DNA of 64,000 nt, taken from contig NZ_JAIQDE010000027.1 of assembly GCF_020037015.1 (NCBI RefSeq), positions 79,206 to 143,205 of the forward strand, given 5' to 3'. The notes under the pieces were generated by a model. The model had not been told where the DNA came from. It was given only the letters and a program-made list of their open reading frames with translations, and did no database searches. Made by a program: the position numbers and the translations under genes. How positions within the stretch are numbered: the stretch's first letter is position 1; each line of letters begins with the position of its first letter. Source of the stretch: Corallococcus sp. AS-1-6 (GTDB lineage Bacteria > Myxococcota > Myxococcia > Myxococcales > Myxococcaceae). Below are positions 43,554 through 50,769 of this stretch, piece after piece.

Positions 43554-44951
43554 CTACGGCTGGGGCGCGGGCTGCTGCGGGGCCGGCTGCTCCTGGGCGG
43601 GCTGCGGCGGGGCCGGCTGCTCGCGCGGCGCGCCCGCGCCGGGCTGGGCACCCAGGGCGGCCGCCTCCTTCTTCACCGAACCGGACTCGAAGGAGCCCAG
43701 CGAGTTGAGCAGGCGCAGCGCGGCGAGCGACGCCTGGAGGCGCTCGGACACGAAGCCCACCTCCGCGTTGGTGAGCGCGGTGTTGGCGTCCGCGACCTCC
43801 AGGTAGGTGGCGACGCCCGCCTTGAAGCTGACGTCCGTCAGGCGGTTGGACTCGCGCGCCAGCTCCAGGGCCTCCTCGGCCTTGGCGCGGTTGGCCAGCG
43901 CGTTCTCCAGGTCCAGCTTGGAGCGCCGCACCTCCTCCTTCACGCGGGCCTGCGCCAGCGCCTGGGTGACGGTGGCCTCGCGCACGCGCGACGACGCCTC
44001 GGAGAGGTTCGCCTCGCGCAGGCCGCCGTCGAACAGCGTCCAGCTCGCGCCGAAGGTGATGGCCCAGGTCTCGTTCTGGCCGGTGAAGCCCGCCGCGTTC
44101 GCGATGCGGTAGGCGCCCGTGACGCCCAGCGTGGGCAGGTAGCTCAGGATGACGCCCGTCTTGTTGATGCGGCTGAGCTTCAGGCCCACTTCCGCGGCCT
44201 GCACGTCCGAGCGGTCCTGGATGGCCTGGTTCACCAGCTCGTCCGGCGACGCCTGCGCGGGCACCGTCGGCTCCGGCGGCGGGGCCAGGTCGAAGTCCGG
44301 CTCGCGCTGGATGAGCGTGCCCAGCGCCAGCTTCAGGCCCGCGAGCGCGTTCTTCGCGCGCACCAGGTCCTGCTCCGCGCGCGAGCGGTCCAACTGGGCG
44401 CGCAGCAGCGCCACGCGCGTCACCGTGCCCGCGTCGAACCGGGCCTGGGTGTCCTTCTCCCGCGCCTGGTTCAGCTCCAGCAGCCGCTCCTGCGCGCGCA
44501 GCGCCTCCTGCTGCGCCGCGGCGCCGTAGTACGCCTGCGCCACGCCGAAGAGCACCTGCCGGCGCGCCGTCTGCGTGTTGAGCTCCGCCAGCCGCACGGA
44601 CTTGTAGGAGGCCGCGATGCCCGCCCACAACTGCGGCGCGATGATGGCCTGCCGGATCTCCGCCTGCGCGCCCTGCTGGATGAGCGGCTGGATGGTGATG
44701 TCCACCGGGGCGATGGGGCCCGCGGGGATGATGGCCGCCACGTTGTTGCGCGTGATGGACGCGCCCACGCTGATGTTCGGCAGGTAGCCCGACCAGGCCT
44801 TGCGCGTCGCGAGCGATGCCTGCTCGAAGCGCTCCTGGGCGATCTTCAAATCGAGGTTCTGCTGGCGGGCGGACTCCAGCGCCTCATCCAGCGTCAGTAC
44901 GGGCGCCGCTGCCAGGGTGGCCGACAGGGACAGCGCCAGAAAGGGACTCAT
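43554..44951 (-). CDS. TolC-family outer-membrane efflux protein
   Basis: About 465 residues, with a signal peptide (MSPFLALSLSATLAAAP) and two internally similar halves of long amphipathic helices (for example LELNQAREKDTQARFDAGTVTRVALLRAQLDRSRAEQ, and LELARESNRLTDVSFKAGVATYLEVADANTAL). These match OEP domains of TolC channels. The tail is Pro/Gln/Ala-rich (QPAPPQPAQEQP). TolC forms the outer-membrane exit of tripartite pumps and type I secretion. No inner-membrane pump or adaptor is next to it, so it must share a partner. The start is ATG 44951, preceded by GAGGAGG with correct spacing. It is divergent from a MarR regulator gene, which probably controls it. Confidence 0.9.
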   Translation of the reverse strand: MSPFLALSLSATLAAAPVLTLDEALESARQQNLDLKIAQERFEQASLATRKAWSGYLPNISVGASITRNNVAAIIPAGPIAPVDITIQPLIQQGAQAEIRQAIIAPQLWAGIAASYKSVRLAELNTQTARRQVLFGVAQAYYGAAAQQEALRAQERLLELNQAREKDTQARFDAGTVTRVALLRAQLDRSRAEQDLVRAKNALAGLKLALGTLIQREPDFDLAPPPEPTVPAQASPDELVNQAIQDRSDVQAAEVGLKLSRINKTGVILSYLPTLGVTGAYRIANAAGFTGQNETWAITFGASWTLFDGGLREANLSEASSRVREATVTQALAQARVKEEVRRSKLDLENALANRAKAEEALELARESNRLTDVSFKAGVATYLEVADANTALTNAEVGFVSERLQASLAALRLLNSLGSFESGSVKKEAAALGAQPGAGAPREQPAPPQPAQEQPAPQQPAPQP

Positions 44952-45094
44952 ACCGCTCGACCTCCTCACCGACCCGCGGAAGCGCGAGGCGGATCCGTCC
45001 TGGGGACGACTGCGTTGCGTCCTCTACCCGACCTTGGCGCGGCGTTGAAGTAATCCGCACTGTCGGATGTTGGAATATGCGGAATGTAGTAGCG

Positions 45095-45124
45095 GTCAAT
45101 GGTTGATGATGTCAATTGTTTATG
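45095..45124. promoter_or_regulatory. Direct repeat in the AT-rich TolC-MarR divergent promoter
   Basis: Two 14-base repeats, GTCAATGGTTGATG (45095-45108) and GTCAATTGTTTATG (45111-45124), agree at 12 of 14 positions. They lie 16 bases apart, 29 bases before the MarR start. The first contains the palindrome TCAA-TGG-TTGA. MarR proteins bind short palindromes in their own divergent promoters, so this is a candidate operator. Confidence 0.5.
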
Positions 45125-45153
45125 TGCGTCTGATGACTTAACGTAACTTCACT

Positions 45154-45639
45154 ATGAACGGCTTCAGCGACGGTTCCAGCGAGCAGGTGACGCGCCGGCC
45201 GGCGTCCACCGACGTATCGGAGGGCGGGAGTGGGCTGCCCGAGCAGGCTTGGACGCTCCTCTTCGAGCTGCTGCACACGCACATGCGCAACTTCCCCGCG
45301 CTGGCGGCGGAGTTCGAGCTGTCTCCGGTGCAGGCGCACGTGCTGAGGCAGTTGGGCGAGGGCGCGCTCGCGATGAGCACGCTGGCGCACTACCTGTCGT
45401 GTGACGCGTCCAACGTGACGGGGCTGGTGGACCGGCTGGAGGCGCGCGGGCTGGTGGAGCGCAAGAGCAGCGAGCAGGACCGCCGCGTGAAGATGCTGGT
45501 GCTGACGGAGGCGGGCGCGGAGCTGCGCGGCCGGCTGATGGCGCGGCTGGGTGCGCCGCCGCCGCTCATCGCCGCGATGCCGGACGAGGACCTGGCGGCG
45601 CTGCGCGACATCATGCGCCGCGCGCTCAAGACGCAGTAG
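45154..45639 (+). CDS. MarR-family transcriptional regulator
   Basis: This 161-residue protein has the MarR winged helix-turn-helix: FELSPVQAHVLRQLGEGALAM, then LAHYLSCDASNVTGLVDRLEARGLVER, the wing KSSEQDRRVKMLVLTEAGAELR, and a C-terminal dimerisation helix. MarR dimers usually repress their own gene and a divergent efflux gene and are released by small hydrophobic ligands. It is divergent from a TolC gene, with a repeat that looks like an operator in the region between them. The ATG at 45154 has no strong ribosome site, so the start is fair but not certain. Confidence 0.92.
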   Translation: MNGFSDGSSEQVTRRPASTDVSEGGSGLPEQAWTLLFELLHTHMRNFPALAAEFELSPVQAHVLRQLGEGALAMSTLAHYLSCDASNVTGLVDRLEARGLVERKSSEQDRRVKMLVLTEAGAELRGRLMARLGAPPPLIAAMPDEDLAALRDIMRRALKTQ

Positions 45640-45649
45640 CGCGCGGCCT

Positions 45650-46447
45650 TCAGTCCAGCAGGAAGGTGTACGAGTACTTCATCTCCGTGGCCACCGGCTC
45701 GCCGCCCTTGATGGCGGGCTTGAAGCGGAAGCGGCGGATGGCGTCGCGCGCGGCCTCGTTGAGGCCGTAGCCGGGCCCGGAGATGACCTTCACGTTGCTC
45801 ACCTTGCCCTCCGCGTCGATGCTGATGGACAGCGTGACGGTGCCCTCGATGCCGGCGCGGCGCGCCTCGTCCGGGTAGGGAATCTTCACCTCGGACGCGA
45901 CCGACGGCTCCGTGTCCACCTGGTACACGGGCACGTACTTCGGCGCGGAGTAGCCCTTCACGTCCTGGGGCGCCTTCGCGGGGCCGTTGGCCTTGCCGTA
46001 GGCGGTGTTGCCCACGGGCGCGGCGAAGGAGCCCGCGCTGGTGGTGGACGACAGGGTCATGCCCACCACCAGGGGCGGCGGCTTCGCGGACGGCTCCGGC
46101 GGCGGCGTGTCGTTGGGCGGCGGCGGGGCCTCCGTGGGGGGCGGGGGCTTGGGCGCCTCCGCGACCTTGATGGGCGGCGGCTTCACCTTCACCTTCGGGG
46201 GCGGCGGAGGCGGCGGCTTGGGCTCCTCCGGCTTCTCCTCCGGAGGCGGCGGAGGCGGCTTCTGCACCTCCACCATGACCAGCTCCACCGGCTTCTGGAT
46301 GGCCGCGAGCTTGCGGCCCTCCAGGGTGGAGAGCAGGCCGAAGCCCACCCCGTGCAGCGCGAGCGACACGAGGACGAACACGAGCAGGAACCGCGTGGAG
46401 CGGTCGCGCTGGGGCAGGGGAGAAGGGTCGAGGACCGCCTGGCTCAT
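45650..46447 (-). CDS. tonB: TonB energy transducer
   Basis: This 265-residue protein has one N-terminal membrane helix (LVFVLVSLALHGVGFGLL). A long Pro-rich spacer follows (VEVQKPPPPPPEEKPEEPKP and many more Pro/Lys/Glu). The C-terminal TonB domain contains IPYPDEARRAGIEGTVTLSI and DAIRRFRFKPA. TonB spans the periplasm and delivers the energy of ExbB/ExbD to outer-membrane receptors for iron complexes, vitamins or sugars. It is followed on the transcript upstream by exbD and exbB, so the genes form the usual set in the order exbB, exbD, tonB. No receptor gene is adjacent. Confidence 0.95.
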   Translation of the reverse strand: MSQAVLDPSPLPQRDRSTRFLLVFVLVSLALHGVGFGLLSTLEGRKLAAIQKPVELVMVEVQKPPPPPPEEKPEEPKPPPPPPPKVKVKPPPIKVAEAPKPPPPTEAPPPPNDTPPPEPSAKPPPLVVGMTLSSTTSAGSFAAPVGNTAYGKANGPAKAPQDVKGYSAPKYVPVYQVDTEPSVASEVKIPYPDEARRAGIEGTVTLSISIDAEGKVSNVKVISGPGYGLNEAARDAIRRFRFKPAIKGGEPVATEMKYSYTFLLD

Positions 46448-46464
46448 CGTCGCTCAGCCTCGTG

Positions 46465-46902
46465 TCAGGGCGTGGCGGGCGCGGCCCGGGCGGGGGCGGC
46501 GTCCTTCTCGATGTTGAGGGCGAACTTCGCGATGCCCTGGCCCTTCACCACGTCGATGAGGCGCATCACGCGGCCGTAGGCGAGCGTCTGGTCCGCGCTG
46601 ATGATGGCGCGCGTGTCCTTGTCCTTGGCCACGGCCTCCGTCACGCGGCGGGACAGGTCCGCCTCCGTCACCTCCGCGCCGTCGAAGTAGAGCTTGCCCT
46701 CCTTGTCGAGGACGACGTTCACCAGGCCCTGCACCGTCTCACCGCCGTTGGCGGCGCGGGGCAGGTCCACCTCCACCGTCTCGCGGACGATGAAGTTGGC
46801 CGTCACCATGAAGATGATGAGCAGCACCAGCACCACGTCCACCAGCGGGGTGACGTTGATGCCGGAGATTTCCTCGTCGCTGTCGTTCGCGCCGCCGGCC
46901 AT
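46465..46902 (-). CDS. exbD: Biopolymer transport protein ExbD
   Basis: This 145-residue protein has a short cytoplasmic start, then one membrane helix carrying the essential Asp (INVTPLVDVVLVLLIIFMV), then a periplasmic domain. The Asp in the helix takes part in proton flow. The motif DKDTRAIISADQTLAYGRVM is the usual periplasmic part. It follows exbB by 3 bases and precedes tonB by 17 bases on the same strand. With ExbB it uses the proton gradient to drive TonB. Confidence 0.95.
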   Translation of the reverse strand: MAGGANDSDEEISGINVTPLVDVVLVLLIIFMVTANFIVRETVEVDLPRAANGGETVQGLVNVVLDKEGKLYFDGAEVTEADLSRRVTEAVAKDKDTRAIISADQTLAYGRVMRLIDVVKGQGIAKFALNIEKDAAPARAAPATP

Positions 46903-46905
46903 GGG

Positions 46906-47598
46906 CTAGTTGCCCCCCGCGGCGCCCGGCTTGCGCGCCTTCATGGCGCCCACGAGCGCGTGGCCCAGGGCGGTGGTGCGGCTGGTGAGCGTCTTGAGCT
47001 GACGGTTGAAGATGTTGAAGGCGACCACGGCGGGGATGGCGACGGCGAGGCCCACGGCGGTGGCGACGAGCGCCTCCGAGATGCCGGCCATCACCGTCTG
47101 CTGCATGGCGCCGCCCTTGGCGTTCATGGCGCCCAGGTCGTTGAAGGCCTTGATGATGCCGAGCACCGTGCCGAACAGGCCGATGAACGGGGCGTTGTTG
47201 CCCAGGGTGCCCAGGATGGACAGGCCGCGCTCGTACTGGGGGCGCTCGCGGGCGACGGTGGACGCGATGACCTGCTCCACGGTGTCGGGGCCCTGGGGCG
47301 CGGAGGCCAGGGCCTCGCGGATGACGGCGGCCTCCATGCCCTTCTGGTTCTTCACCTCGCCGGCCACGGCGTCGAACTCGCCGCGCGCCAGGCGCACCGC
47401 CAGGGCCTCCGAGTTGGGCAGCCGGTGGCGCGAGAAGTAGACGGCGCGCTCCAGCATCACCGCGATGGAGAGGATGGACAGCGACACGAGCAGCCAGAGC
47501 ACCCACTCAGCGCTGCCCAGCGTCACCCCGAGCAGCTTGCTGCTCAACCATCCGAGTTCGGGTTGGGCCGCCTGGGCCAGGAGGAGGAAGGACGTCAT
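46906..47598 (-). CDS. exbB: Biopolymer transport protein ExbB (MotA/TolQ/ExbB proton channel)
   Basis: This 230-residue membrane protein has three main membrane helices. The MotA/TolQ/ExbB channel motif reads GTLGNNAPFIGLFGTVLGIIKAF and VATAVGLAVAIPAVVAFNIF. It is the pore partner of ExbD in the complex that energises TonB. The gene is first in the exbB-exbD-tonB operon. The region upstream of its start contains a GACTT-AA-AAGTC palindrome around 47669-47680 next to a TTGACT hexamer on the minus strand, a possible promoter element; I cannot see a good -10 box. Confidence 0.94.
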   Translation of the reverse strand: MTSFLLLAQAAQPELGWLSSKLLGVTLGSAEWVLWLLVSLSILSIAVMLERAVYFSRHRLPNSEALAVRLARGEFDAVAGEVKNQKGMEAAVIREALASAPQGPDTVEQVIASTVARERPQYERGLSILGTLGNNAPFIGLFGTVLGIIKAFNDLGAMNAKGGAMQQTVMAGISEALVATAVGLAVAIPAVVAFNIFNRQLKTLTSRTTALGHALVGAMKARKPGAAGGN

Positions 47599-47817
47599 GT
47601 GGAAAATGCCCGGTTCAAGAGTGGGACCGCTCTAACGCGCGGCGCAGTCTCTTGTTCCCCCCGACTTAAAAGTCAAATGGAACGGGGGGGAGTTCACCCC
47701 GCTGTCGCGTGCCGTGGGACGGGCGCGGTGAAACCAGGGCGCGGATGTCATATGGCGGGCACGGGGCGGGGCGGGCGTGGGAGCGCCTGTCCTGCGGGGT
47801 GGGCGGCCGTACGACTT

Positions 47818-48813
47818 TCAGGGCCTGCGGCTGGGGCTGGTGGTCTGCGCGGGGTCGCGCTCCACGACGGGGCCGAGGATGGAGTCGATGCGGCGCATCA
47901 GCTCCGCGTCCAGCTTCACGCCGGTGGCCTTCACGTTGTCGAGCACCTGCTCCGGCTTCGTGGCGCCGATGATGGCGGAGGAGACGCTCTTGTTCTGGAG
48001 CACCCAGGCGATGGAGAGCTGCGCCATGGACAGGCCGGCCTCCTGGGCCAGCGGCTTGAGCTGCTGGACGCGGGTGAGCACGTCGTCCGTCATGAAGTTG
48101 GTCATGAAGGACGCGCCCTGTTGGGTGGCGGCGCGGGTGTCCGCGGGCGGGGGCTTGCCGGGGAGGTATTTGCCTGAGAGCACGCCCTTGGCCATGGGGG
48201 ACCAGACGATCTGGCCCAGGCCCTCGGCGTCGGAGGTGGGGATGACCTTGGACTCGATGACCCGCCAGAGCATGGAGTACTGGGGCTGGTTGGAGATGAA
48301 GGGCACGCGCAGCTCGCGGGCGAGCTTCGCTCCGGCGGAGATCTGCTCGGCGGTCCACTCGGAGACGCCGATGTAGAGCGCCTTGCCCTGGCGGACGATG
48401 TCCGCGAACGCGAGCATGGTTTCCTCCAGGGGCGTCTCCGCGTCGAAGCGGTGGGCCTGGTAGAGGTCCACGTAGTCCGTCTGGAGGCGGCGCAGGGAGC
48501 CGTGGATGGACTCGATGATGTGCTTGCGCGACAGGCCGCGGTCGTTCTGGCCGGGGCCGGTGGGCCAGTAGACCTTGGTGAACAGCTCGTAGCCTTCGCG
48601 GCGCTGGCCCTTGAGGGCGCGGCCGAGCACGGCCTCCGCCTTGGTGCCGGCGTAGACGTCGGCGGTGTCGAAGGTGGTGATGCCCGTGTCGAGCGCCGCC
48701 TTCACGCACGCGACCGCGGCGTCCTCCTCCACCTGGGAGCCGTGGGTGAGCCAGTTGCCAAAGGAGATTTCACTGACCTTCAGACCGCTGCGACCAAGGA
48801 ATCGGAAGTTCAT
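47818..48813 (-). CDS. Aldo/keto reductase
   Basis: This 331-residue protein has the aldo/keto reductase barrel with catalytic residues in TTFDTADVYAGTKAEAVLGRAL (Asp, Tyr), LFTKVYWPTG (Lys) and YVDLYQAHRFD (His). The NADPH-binding C-terminal end has IIGATKPEQVLDNVKATGV. The N-terminus FRFLGRSGLKVSEISFGNWL resembles the group of potassium-channel beta-subunit-like and general-stress aldehyde reductases. It reduces aldehydes or ketones with NADPH. The gene ends a minus-strand stretch and lies right beside the lower-GC ATPase/TOPRIM module, which ends 42 bases upstream of this start. Confidence 0.93.
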   Translation of the reverse strand: MNFRFLGRSGLKVSEISFGNWLTHGSQVEEDAAVACVKAALDTGITTFDTADVYAGTKAEAVLGRALKGQRREGYELFTKVYWPTGPGQNDRGLSRKHIIESIHGSLRRLQTDYVDLYQAHRFDAETPLEETMLAFADIVRQGKALYIGVSEWTAEQISAGAKLARELRVPFISNQPQYSMLWRVIESKVIPTSDAEGLGQIVWSPMAKGVLSGKYLPGKPPPADTRAATQQGASFMTNFMTDDVLTRVQQLKPLAQEAGLSMAQLSIAWVLQNKSVSSAIIGATKPEQVLDNVKATGVKLDAELMRRIDSILGPVVERDPAQTTSPSRRP

Positions 48814-48855
48814 GGGGGCGGCACAGTAACCGCCGCCTTCGGAGGTCGCACGGGT

Positions 48856-49503
48856 TCAGGAGAAGCAGCGGTGGAACCAGGCCACGAAACGTTGAGCTTC
48901 GGGCGAGTCGTGGCTCAGGACCTTGCTGGCGAGGGCGACGCCGAATGGGAGGCCCGGGTCCAACTGCCATGCGAGCCATGCATGGAGGGCGCCCTTCACG
49001 TGGTCCTGGGGACGCAGTGGAGCGCCTTGATTCAGCGCATCCGTGGTGGTTGTTCGTGCGTGGGGCCAGAGGGTGTCATCGGCAGGGACGAGCTTCTCGA
49101 TGAACTCCTCGATCCGGCCGGGCAGGGCATTGTCTGGCATGACCCAGATGCCCAGTCGGGAGTTGGGACGAAGGCCGGAGAGGAGGGTTCCTCCGGGCTC
49201 GGGGGCATCAGGGACCGTGATGCTGAGTTGTTCGAGGCAGGTCTTGAGCTGGTGCCAGCGGTTGTACGGAGGCAAATCCGCGTCGAAGACCAGTGCGAGC
49301 CGGTCATGTGTCTTGAGCGCGGTGGACAGGAGTGTTTTTTCGAGCAGCTTCTCCACGCCACCCACGTCCTCAACATAGGGACGCTTGAGCGTTGCATCGT
49401 CCCAGTCGTAGCCGTGCCGCTTCAATAGATGGACGAGGGTGTGCTTGTCGTCTGGCCCCTCGACCATCAAGCGGTAAGGGCTCTTGGGAGACGGCGGGCT
49501 CAC
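48856..49503 (-). CDS. DUF3226 TOPRIM-like protein, second gene of the ATPase module
   Basis: This 215-residue protein has the DUF3226 pattern. Glu15 lies in MVEGPDDK, Asp74 and Asp76 in LVFDADLPPY, and MPDNALPGRIEEF near residue 120. The Glu plus Asp-x-Asp arrangement is that of TOPRIM-like nucleases and OLD proteins, where the residues bind magnesium. The start ATG overlaps the stop of the ATPase gene by 4 bases, so the pair is translationally coupled. Composition is lower in GC than the genes on either side. The pairing ABC ATPase plus TOPRIM-type effector is the plan of OLD, Gabija and PARIS defence systems. Function here is inferred from that plan only. Confidence 0.8.
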   Translation of the reverse strand: MSPPSPKSPYRLMVEGPDDKHTLVHLLKRHGYDWDDATLKRPYVEDVGGVEKLLEKTLLSTALKTHDRLALVFDADLPPYNRWHQLKTCLEQLSITVPDAPEPGGTLLSGLRPNSRLGIWVMPDNALPGRIEEFIEKLVPADDTLWPHARTTTTDALNQGAPLRPQDHVKGALHAWLAWQLDPGLPFGVALASKVLSHDSPEAQRFVAWFHRCFS

Positions 49504-50594
49504 CGGATCTCCATTTCGTGTCGTGCGGCGGCGAGGAGTTCGTCCGCCGAGTACGGCACGTTGTGCTCGGCGTTCCGTTCAATGCGGTGAACGGAGATAA
49601 TGTCTCGGAGTCCCTGCTGCTCTTCGTAGAGCGCAGCGAGAGCTCGAACACAGTCCAGGCTGTGGGTCGTCGCGAGGAGCTGCACGTTCAGTCGCTTTGC
49701 AGCTTCCGTCACGAGCCGCCACATCCTCACCATCACGGAGTGATGGAGGCCCGTGTCGATTTCGTCCACGAGCAGATAGCCGCCCGCTGCGTTAACGAGG
49801 TTCAAGCCCAACACCAACAGCCGGTTGATTCCCTCACCCATGCTGGCAAGGGGAATGCGCTGGTCGGAGTCCTTCAGCTTGATAAAGATGGTCGCTGCCG
49901 AAAAACCAGAACTTCCAGCGAGTGCGGCGATCCGTTCGATGCCAGGTTCGATGATCTGGAGAACCTGGGTGACCAATGCTTCTTCTGGAGTCAGGACAAC
50001 ATCGTCCCAGAGCTCTCGAATGGTCATCAGCGGCGGGGCGGATGTCTGGATGAAATGCACTCGTGGGGGAGGAGCGGCTGGGTTCACTGCCAGCCTTCGA
50101 GCGGTTTGGAACGCGTTGGGCAGCAACCCCTGCTCTGAGAGAGGTTGACTTACCGCGACAAACCGATCGCTCTCCACCGTGAGTCCAAGGGGAGCCTCAA
50201 GTTGCAGCCCGGATGCAACCTGTTCCGCGACGGTGAGCGCGGCATTGGGTGAATACGGCTCAATGCGTCCTTCAAAGAAACATGGTTCGGGTGTGGATGC
50301 CTCGATTCGAAACGTAGGGCGAAGCTTGAGGTCGTGGCCGAAGAAGAGGTGGGCAACCTCTAGACGCGAAACCACTCCAGTCCCGTCCTCAATGCGGACG
50401 TTGACCTCCCCTCGCCTCGAAGGCGCACGCGCGATTACGGAAGGCGAGCTGCCCGCCAGCGCCAGTTCAGCGGCCTCGAGCACCGACGTCTTACCCGTGT
50501 TGTTGGCTCCCACTAGCAGGCTGACACGGGTCAGTCCCTCAACCGTGAGGTTCCGGAGGGAGCGGAAGTTCTGGATCCGCAGGGACGTCAGCAT
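49500..50594 (-). CDS. AAA/ABC ATPase of RecF/OLD type (AAA_15/AAA_21)
   Basis: This 364-residue protein has the SMC/RecF-type ATPase set. The N-terminal strand MLTSLRIQNFRSLRNLTVEG precedes Walker A at residues 29-36 (GANNTGKT). The ABC signature-like motif is SMGEG at 251-255, Walker B is GGYLLVDEIDTGLHH at about 271-285, and the switch His311 is in ATTHSLD. The middle part is a variable insertion with no coiled coil. The gene overlaps the DUF3226 gene by 4 bases. A 60-base stretch from 49861 has 31 G/C, well below its surroundings, which suggests transfer. In defence systems of this type the ATPase senses phage components and holds or releases the nuclease. No promoter is obvious. Confidence 0.85.
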   Translation of the reverse strand: MLTSLRIQNFRSLRNLTVEGLTRVSLLVGANNTGKTSVLEAAELALAGSSPSVIARAPSRRGEVNVRIEDGTGVVSRLEVAHLFFGHDLKLRPTFRIEASTPEPCFFEGRIEPYSPNAALTVAEQVASGLQLEAPLGLTVESDRFVAVSQPLSEQGLLPNAFQTARRLAVNPAAPPPRVHFIQTSAPPLMTIRELWDDVVLTPEEALVTQVLQIIEPGIERIAALAGSSGFSAATIFIKLKDSDQRIPLASMGEGINRLLVLGLNLVNAAGGYLLVDEIDTGLHHSVMVRMWRLVTEAAKRLNVQLLATTHSLDCVRALAALYEEQQGLRDIISVHRIERNAEHNVPYSADELLAAARHEMEIR

Positions 50595-50769
50595 GGGGAG
50601 GCTCCGGCAGAGGCAGGCTCCGTCCCTCTAGCACAGCGGAACCGGCCACGGTTTCTCATGACGCGAGAGGCTGCCCGCTCCGTCCTCCCGACCGTCCACG
50701 GCGGGATTCGACCGTTCCCGGGCGTCGCTTGTGAACGGTGGGCCGGGTGTCCGACACTGGCTTCCACGC

